A DNA stretch of 9,303 nucleotides, from positions 1 to 9,303 of the forward strand of contig NZ_JAKEDR010000140.1 of the NCBI RefSeq assembly GCF_023653455.1, read 5' to 3'. Source of the stretch: Paraclostridium ghonii (GTDB lineage Bacteria > Bacillota > Clostridia > Peptostreptococcales > Peptostreptococcaceae). The position numbers and the translations under genes are program-made. Position 1 is the first letter of the stretch; each line of letters opens with the position of its first letter. Below the pieces are notes generated by a model that was given only the letters and a program-made list of their open reading frames with translations, was not told where the DNA came from and searched no databases. Positions 5,832 to 9,303 of the stretch are shown in pieces.

Positions 5832-6592
5832 AAATATTCCTCCAATATATTATTTTTTAAAATATTCTACCCCTATAATGTCCCTAATTTTTGTCTATTT
5901 ATTACCATAATATGGGAAAAATTCTAAAAAATCAATATATTCCGATATATTTTTCCAAATTTTTTCCATTTACTTAATCTCATTATATTTTATGTGTTAT
6001 TCTACTATGAACTCATTGTAGTTGTTCTGAACTTAGTAATCATAAAAGTCACAACGATACTTAGCTAATTAACACATAATAGATTTAATACTATAACTAG
6101 TGTGTTTATATTATAACTAAGTTCCTATATATTTTTATTGTGTATTCAATTTATTGATTAATTACCTATTCAATAAACTCAAACAACAACTGAAAGATTT
6201 ATTTAGCTTCTATCAAGTTTCATGGTTTACATTGTACTTTATTAGCTAAATGAAGCTTGAGGGCGTAGTCTATACTCTACTGCTCTAGCTAATTGTTAAG
6301 CATTGTCTCAAGAGTTAGTGGATTTAATTGATTATTATTTTACACTTCACTAATAAAGTTCAATCCGCTTGTGTTCAATGAAAGTTAAAAAACAAATTTC
6401 CATTGATTTATCAGCTTTATTATTAGTTTAATTTAAGTAAATTCTAAACTTGTACATTTATAGTTATAGATAACTGATAAGACTCAAATCACCTTTTGGG
6501 GGAATGGATGTCTTGATTTCAATATTTATTAAGATTTTGGATGGGTCGTAAAAATACCTCTTAAAATACAATTTAGGTCGTAAAAATACCTC
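5832..6592. other. Gene-free, hairpin-rich region; candidate replication origin
   Basis: I see no gene in about 760 bp between the replication gene's 3' end and the bacteriocin-like gene. It holds several inverted repeats: TATGTGTTA/TAACACATA (5991-5999/6070-6078), ATTTAGCT/AGCTAAAT (6201-6208/6244-6251), CTTGAG/CTCAAG (6256-6261/6307-6312) and AGTTATAGATAACT (6462-6475). It also has a copy of TAGTGTGTTTAT (6098-6109) and the 19-bp direct repeats at 6544-6594. Clustered repeats next to rep fit an origin, but there is no direct proof. Confidence 0.4.
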
Positions 6593-6594
6593 TT
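6544..6594. repeat. Two 19-bp direct repeats, iteron-like
   Basis: GGTCGTAAAAATACCTCTT occurs at 6544-6562 and 6576-6594. The 32-bp period is close to three helical turns, so a bound protein would sit on the same face. They lie just beyond the rep gene and run into the long hairpin. They are candidate initiator sites. On the minus strand each contains TACGACC, which resembles the nick heptamer region of pMV158-type origins, but the Rep here does not look like that family. Confidence 0.6.
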
Positions 6595-6657
6595 TTGAAT
6601 AGAAATATAAAAAGGCTAGGAAATTTAATCCTAACCTTTTTATATTTCTATTCAAAA
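6593..6657. terminator. 29-bp palindrome and bidirectional terminator at the rep 3' end
   Basis: Bases 6593-6621 and 6629-6657 are inverted copies with a single difference and a 7-base loop. The core, AAAAAGG(C/T)TAGGA paired with its complement and a T run, is an intrinsic terminator in both directions. The arm reaches into the last rep codons. It is far longer than a terminator needs. Confidence 0.85.
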
Positions 6658-7565
6658 AAACATACTTGTATAGTTTCTTTGATTTGCCTCATGTCTTTGC
6701 CACCCCAAGTAATTTGAGGGTTAACTACAAAGTAATCCTTTAATCCATGTCCATTTAGTATTCTAGCATATGATAAAAAATAATATTTCTTTTCTTCCAT
6801 CTTTACGTAAAATTTTAATAAATCATTTCTAAATTTTCTCATGTTATCTTTATCTGTACTAACCCCTAAGAGCTCACATATTTGTAGTAGACTTAATTTT
6901 TCTAATTTATAAAAATCTGTTTCACTCGGATTTTTACAGATTATATTTAATTCGTAGTTCATAAATGGTATCAACTGATATATGTAGCTTAGCTGTTTAT
7001 GTTGTCTGCTTGTACAATTTTCAAATAACATTCTCGTTGTATTTATGTAGATTCTAGTGTATTCCTTATTATTAAAATTACATTTACCTTTTGAAAAATA
7101 GTCATTAGATATATAAAATTTATTATTTGCTTCAAATAATAAGTTATTATTTCTCATATCACTCATAAATGACTTGAAAACTGTGTCCCCTAAACCTAAT
7201 ACTTTTTTTATATCGGCTCTTGCCATAGGCTCAATTTTATAATTTTTACCATGTTTAATAAGTAAGTTCTCTTGTCTATTATTATAATCTATGTAAGTAG
7301 CTAGATATATTAATCTACTTATGTTTGCTTTATCTATATTCAACTCATTAAATAGTAATTTATTTCTAACATAACACATATTAATATATCCTCCTAATTT
7401 TTCACTATATTTATGTAATTCTGACTTATTATTTAAAAATTTTCTTTGTTTTTCTGATAGCTCTTTTTTTATATAAATAACTTCACTATTAACTTCTCTT
7501 AAATAAGATCCTACTATCTCATTTTTATCATTGTATTCTAGTAATCTATTATATTTTTTATTCAT
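6648..7565 (-). CDS. Plasmid replication initiator (two winged-helix domains)
   Basis: I read this 305-aa protein as the plasmid's replication initiator. Two winged-helix regions are visible. One is at about 112-155 (helix ARADIKKVLGL, helix TVFKSFMSDMRNNNLL, wing LFEANNKFYIS). The other is at about 222-265 (LSLLQICELLGV, then NMRKFRNDLLKF, then a wing). Near the end comes YFVVNPQITWGGK (278-290), like the NP-x-I-x-G motif of Firmicute winged-helix Rep proteins such as the RepL group. There are no HUH or Tyr nicking motifs, so a binding-type initiator is more likely than a rolling-circle relaxase. The start has AAGGGG 11 bases upstream and AGAGG 3 bases upstream. The long leader is covered by an antisense RNA. 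The exact family is not settled. Confidence 0.7.
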   Translation of the reverse strand: MNKKYNRLLEYNDKNEIVGSYLREVNSEVIYIKKELSEKQRKFLNNKSELHKYSEKLGGYINMCYVRNKLLFNELNIDKANISRLIYLATYIDYNNRQENLLIKHGKNYKIEPMARADIKKVLGLGDTVFKSFMSDMRNNNLLFEANNKFYISNDYFSKGKCNFNNKEYTRIYINTTRMLFENCTSRQHKQLSYIYQLIPFMNYELNIICKNPSETDFYKLEKLSLLQICELLGVSTDKDNMRKFRNDLLKFYVKMEEKKYYFLSYARILNGHGLKDYFVVNPQITWGGKDMRQIKETIQVCFFE

Positions 7566-7588
7566 GTACCTCTTATCCCCTTCTTCAT
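7562..7588 (-). CDS. Possible 8-aa leader peptide overlapping the rep start
   Basis: ATG at 7588 opens MKKGIRGT and stops at TGA 7564-7562, sharing ATGA with the rep start codon at 7565. Such an overlap could couple translation of rep to this frame. The weak point is that no ribosome site precedes it; the bases just upstream read CTCC. Confidence 0.25.
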   Translation of the reverse strand: MKKGIRGT

Positions 7589-7593
7589 TTTGG

Positions 7594-7770
7594 AGATAAA
7601 CACACTATGCTATATTGACAATAGCATAAAAAATATTATAATATTATAGATATACAAGTTATATTTAACTTGCAATTTGTATAAAATAATATTGTAAATT
7701 TAATATGCTACATAGAAGTAACGCCAATTACTTAAACTCAACGCCAATTGAGTATGTAGTGTGTTTATCT
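7594..7770. repeat. 14-bp inverted repeat spanning the rep leader
   Basis: AGATAAACACACTA (7594-7607) and TAGTGTGTTTATCT (7757-7770) are perfect inverted copies 149 bp apart. In rep mRNA they could form a stem that brings the 5' leader next to the rep ribosome site. The right arm overlaps the base of the antisense RNA junction. Confidence 0.7.
7615..7642 (+). promoter_or_regulatory. Consensus promoter of the antisense RNA
   Basis: TTGACA (7615-7620), a 16-bp spacer and TATAAT (7637-7642) are both perfect consensus boxes on the plus strand, pointing away from rep and into its leader. The -35 lies in the loop of an ATGCTAT/ATAGCAT hairpin (7607-7627). Confidence 0.8.
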
Positions 7771-7838
7771 TAATAAAATTTAATTAAAAACCATATGTAC
7801 TAAATACTCTCTGTCGCCAAACTAAGAGTATTTTTTTC
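7649..7838 (+). ncRNA. Antisense RNA to the rep leader (~190 nt), copy-control candidate
   Basis: A perfect-consensus promoter and a strong terminator (7802-7837) bound this plus-strand unit, which has no real reading frame. Predicted fold: hairpin CAAGTTA/TAACTTG (7655-7672); a three-way junction closed by CTACATA/TATGTAG (7708-7714/7753-7759); inside it two hairpins, AAGTAA/TTACTT (7716-7733) and CTCAA/TTGAG (7737-7752), both with loop CGCCAA. The terminator loop contains CGCCAA a third time (7815-7820). The rep mRNA would show the complement, UUGGCG, which fits the YUNR U-turn rule for fast loop-loop pairing. The unit lies wholly within the predicted rep leader, as in antisense-controlled plasmids. 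This is inference from sequence. Confidence 0.7.
7802..7837 (+). terminator. Terminator of the antisense RNA
   Basis: AAATACTCT (7802-7810) pairs with AGAGTATTT (7825-7833), and a run of seven T ends at 7837. There is no T run on the minus strand, so it acts in the plus direction only and lets rep mRNA through. Confidence 0.85.
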
Positions 7839-7846
7839 TGTCTTTT

Positions 7847-8530
7847 TTATATTATAGCATTATTTTGTATATTTTGTTGTATCATCAGATTTATTTGTTT
7901 TATTATAAAACCTAAATCTGATTTACTAAGTTTAATATCAATTCTAATATCATCTATAACTAAAAAGTATTCATTTTTTATACAATCACCCTCAATAGTT
8001 ACTCTAGGTGGAACTAAATCTTCTTTTTTTCTAGTCTTTTTTAATTTAATTGCATTTTCAGTTTGGTAGACTTGTGAATCTTTATTGTAAAGTAATTCTA
8101 TATTTACTAACTTAGATGCTATCATGTAACTATGATATAGTCGTTTTTCTTCTATTTTTGCATTTGTATCGTCCTCACCTAATACTTCTAAATATACTTT
8201 TAAGCAATCGTTACTTCTAAATAGATAATTTTCAACTTGATCCTGATTCATGCACTTTTGTTCTTTATAAAATTTTATAATGCTCTGATATGTAATCGCT
8301 GTTTCTATCTTTATATTTATACCTTCTTTACTTTCATCTGTTTTATTTTTTATCTTATAAATGAAATCATTTGTACGTTGCTCCATTCTTAATGCTTCAC
8401 ATTGACCAATATAAATATAAATTTTATTTTCTAAATCATATTTTTTTAATACGTCTAAATCCTCATTTGTTAAATCCGTTATTCTTTTATAAACCACATA
8501 TTTTTTTTCATAAATTTTTAATATTCCCAT
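7847..8530 (-). CDS. Hypothetical protein upstream of rep, 227 aa
   Basis: I do not recognise this protein. It is soluble and mixed alpha/beta, without signal or membrane segment. The N-terminal third alternates strands and helices (YVVYKRITDLTNEDLDVLKK, then KIYIYIGQ). The middle is helical (about 80-160). A basic patch KLKKTRKK (about 163-170) precedes a C-terminal strand-rich part (YFLVIDDIRIDIKL) and a final helix. AAGGGA lies six bases before the ATG. Its position directly upstream of rep, and the operator-like 21-bp repeat in its promoter region, make a replication accessory or copy-control role possible; the sequence does not show one. The rep promoter overlaps its 3' end, and some read-through into rep is possible. 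Confidence 0.7.
   Translation of the reverse strand: MGILKIYEKKYVVYKRITDLTNEDLDVLKKYDLENKIYIYIGQCEALRMEQRTNDFIYKIKNKTDESKEGINIKIETAITYQSIIKFYKEQKCMNQDQVENYLFRSNDCLKVYLEVLGEDDTNAKIEEKRLYHSYMIASKLVNIELLYNKDSQVYQTENAIKLKKTRKKEDLVPPRVTIEGDCIKNEYFLVIDDIRIDIKLSKSDLGFIIKQINLMIQQNIQNNAII
7851..7859 (-). promoter_or_regulatory. Extended -10, likely rep promoter
   Basis: The minus strand reads TGCTATAAT. Transcription would start near 7844, giving a rep leader of about 280 nt that contains the whole antisense region. The -35 is weak. It overlaps the last codons of the upstream gene. Confidence 0.5.
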
Positions 8531-8583
8531 ATAGTTCCCTTTTATTTAGTAGACTCGACCACCTACTACCCCTTTAAAAATTT

Positions 8584-8705
8584 TTATATGTACTATTGTA
8601 TATATAAATAAATTTAATCTATATAAACACGTTGAAAATGCTAGATTCTCAAACGTGGAATTTTTTTAAAAAAAATACTTGCAATTATATGTACTATTGT
8701 ATATA
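8584..8705. repeat. Two 21-bp direct repeats, operator-like
   Basis: The same 21-bp block, containing ATATGTACTATTGTATAT, lies at 8584-8604 and 8685-8705, exactly 101 bp apart. It is imperfectly palindromic. Copy 1 lies in the likely promoter region of the 227-aa gene. Copy 2 fills the spacer and touches the -10 of the plus-strand promoter at 8679-8707. Confidence 0.75.
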
Positions 8706-8707
8706 AT
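8679..8707 (+). promoter_or_regulatory. Strong plus-strand promoter
   Basis: TTGCAA (8679-8684), a 17-bp spacer and TATAAT (8702-8707) form a near-consensus promoter. The 21-bp repeat overlaps its spacer and -10, so a protein bound there should block it. Confidence 0.75.
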
Positions 8708-8713
8708 GTTAGT

Positions 8714-8815
8714 ATAAGGATATTTACGCGCTTTTTAAGTATGGTTTATTCACAATTATACCAAATAAGGGATAAGATGTAAATATATAACTAAATCTAT
8801 TTTAGTTATTTTTTT
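8714..8815 (+). ncRNA. Possible small RNA (~100 nt)
   Basis: The promoter at 8679-8707 and the terminator at 8787-8815 bound a short plus-strand transcript. The only frame inside is 13 codons from 8741 (MVYSQLYQIRDKM), without a ribosome site at normal spacing. I recognise no RNA family. It is not opposite any gene, so it would act in trans or be a processed or regulatory transcript. Confidence 0.5.
8787..8815 (+). terminator. Terminator of the 8714-8815 transcript
   Basis: ATAACTAAA (8787-8795) pairs perfectly with TTTAGTTAT (8801-8809), loop TCTAT, followed by T through 8815. Confidence 0.8.
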
Positions 8816-8998
8816 ATGTCCAAATTTAAAAATACCATTTGAATGTATTCCTATTTTGGGAAGGTGATATAAAAAATTGAATGCTATATATTGTTAACTA
8901 CTAACCTCATTCCGACACAGATAAGTCCTCTTGAATTATAAAAGTGGGGGTATTCAATGTTTCAGGTAATGCAACTATAAGCTCTCAAAATAGTTCTC

Positions 8999-9145
8999 AT
9001 GGCTTTAAATCGATATAGTATAGTGTATTTTCAGATTAAAATAACAATTTTATTTGGTTATACGGGAAACAATGGTAAAGGCTATAAAGTTCCCATATAT
9101 CGTAGTTTTAGGTCTAATTTATACGGACACGGTAGAAATTTTTAA
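8999..9145 (+). CDS. Doubtful 48-aa small frame or gene remnant
   Basis: The frame starts MALNRYSIVYFQIKITILF and continues with a basic Gly/Tyr/Arg-rich part (GYTGNNGKGYKVPIYRSFRS, then NLYGHGRNF). The composition looks protein-like and cationic, but no ribosome site precedes the ATG. A neighbouring frame (8932-9010) also reads protein-like (KVGVFNVSGNATISSQNSSH) but has stops at both ends. Together they look more like a decayed plus-strand gene than an active one. Confidence 0.25.
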   Translation: MALNRYSIVYFQIKITILFGYTGNNGKGYKVPIYRSFRSNLYGHGRNF

Positions 9146-9176
9146 GAAGCTTGAAATATATGCTGAACACTTAACA

Positions 9177-9303
9177 TCTAACTATTTAATATAATTGGAT
9201 CCATTTCAATAAAAAAGAACTAAGCTCTTAACTTAGTCCTTCAATTTCAACTTTATTCTTATATCTTATTAATGTACTCTTACTTATTCCCGTCATCTGT
9301 TCT
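9177..9303. repeat. Terminal overlap, copy 2 (duplicate of 1-127)
   Basis: This is an exact copy of bases 1-127. It includes a cut piece of the resolvase gene (9228-9303, minus strand) that should not be counted as a second gene. Confidence 0.95.

Larger units (their letters stand above)
8531..9176. other. 646-bp stretch with little coding content
   Basis: Between the 227-aa gene and the resolvase terminator I find only a small inverted repeat TAGTAG/CTACTA (8547-8552/8563-8568) upstream of the 227-aa gene, the two 21-bp repeats, a plus-strand promoter-terminator unit, and a less AT-rich tail (about 8860-9150) with a small possible frame. It could hold an origin of transfer or a single-strand origin, but I recognise neither. 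Confidence 0.5.

Noticed and set aside
5728..5910. 60-codon plus-strand frame
   Set aside because: It is the complement of the signal-peptide region of the bacteriocin-like gene.
6464..6655. 63-codon minus-strand frame after rep
   Set aside because: It starts with TTG inside the arm of the 29-bp hairpin, has no ribosome site, and is made largely of the terminator and the 19-bp repeats.
7595..7770. TAGTGTGTTTA resembles the MOBV (pMV158-type) nick site TAGTGTG/TTA
   Set aside because: The match is partial, there is no relaxase gene, and the copies are better explained as arms of the rep-leader inverted repeat.
8371..8577. 68-codon plus-strand frame
   Set aside because: It is the complement of the 227-aa gene's 5' end, of aromatic-rich shadow composition.
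1..9303. CRISPR array, tRNA or rRNA
   Set aside because: I saw no regularly spaced repeats with unique spacers, and no tRNA- or rRNA-like segments on either strand.

Overview
The window is one complete small circular plasmid, read once round plus a 127-base overlap: bases 9177-9303 repeat bases 1-127 exactly, so the unit is 9176 bp. The sequence is very AT-rich, with AGGAGG-type ribosome sites, AGA/TTA/ATA-rich codon use and clostridial-style proteins (a basic N-terminal HTH plus C-terminal ribbon-helix-helix protein, and short coiled-coil proteins). I infer a host in the Clostridia, for example Peptostreptococcaceae or Clostridium. No protein here fixes the genus. I see no relaxase, no antibiotic-resistance gene and no insertion sequence.

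All credible protein genes lie on the minus strand. In minus-strand order they are: an unknown 227-aa protein (8530-7847); a 305-aa two-winged-helix replication initiator (7565-6648); about 800 bp of repeat- and hairpin-rich DNA that may hold the origin; a secreted bacteriocin-like protein (5831-5175) and a small three-segment membrane protein, possibly its immunity protein (5153-4884); a 114-aa unknown (4678-4334); a gene broken by an 18-bp duplication (4271-3579); a coiled-coil protein (3454-3233); an HTH+RHH DNA-binding protein (3022-2450); a lipoprotein (2354-1527); a 68-aa membrane protein (1033-827); and a serine resolvase (636-52) with a res-like site just upstream of it.

The plus strand carries two compact promoter-to-terminator units with no convincing gene. 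One (about 7649-7838) runs antisense to the replication-gene leader. It folds into a three-way junction whose two hairpins have the same hexamer loop, CGCCAA; a third CGCCAA sits in the loop of its terminator hairpin. On the rep mRNA these loops read UUGGCG, a U-turn (YUNR) loop. This looks like an antisense-RNA copy-number control system, with a 14-bp long-range inverted repeat and a tiny leader ORF that overlaps the rep start. The second unit (about 8714-8815) is a possible ~100-nt small RNA whose promoter carries one copy of a repeated 21-bp element.

How the parts may work together: the initiator replicates the plasmid and the antisense RNA limits it. The resolvase resolves multimers. The HTH+RHH protein may autoregulate and/or act in partition through four copies of ACGACAGT in its own gene and promoter. 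The bacteriocin-like/immunity pair is the likely cargo. These links are inference from sequence only.
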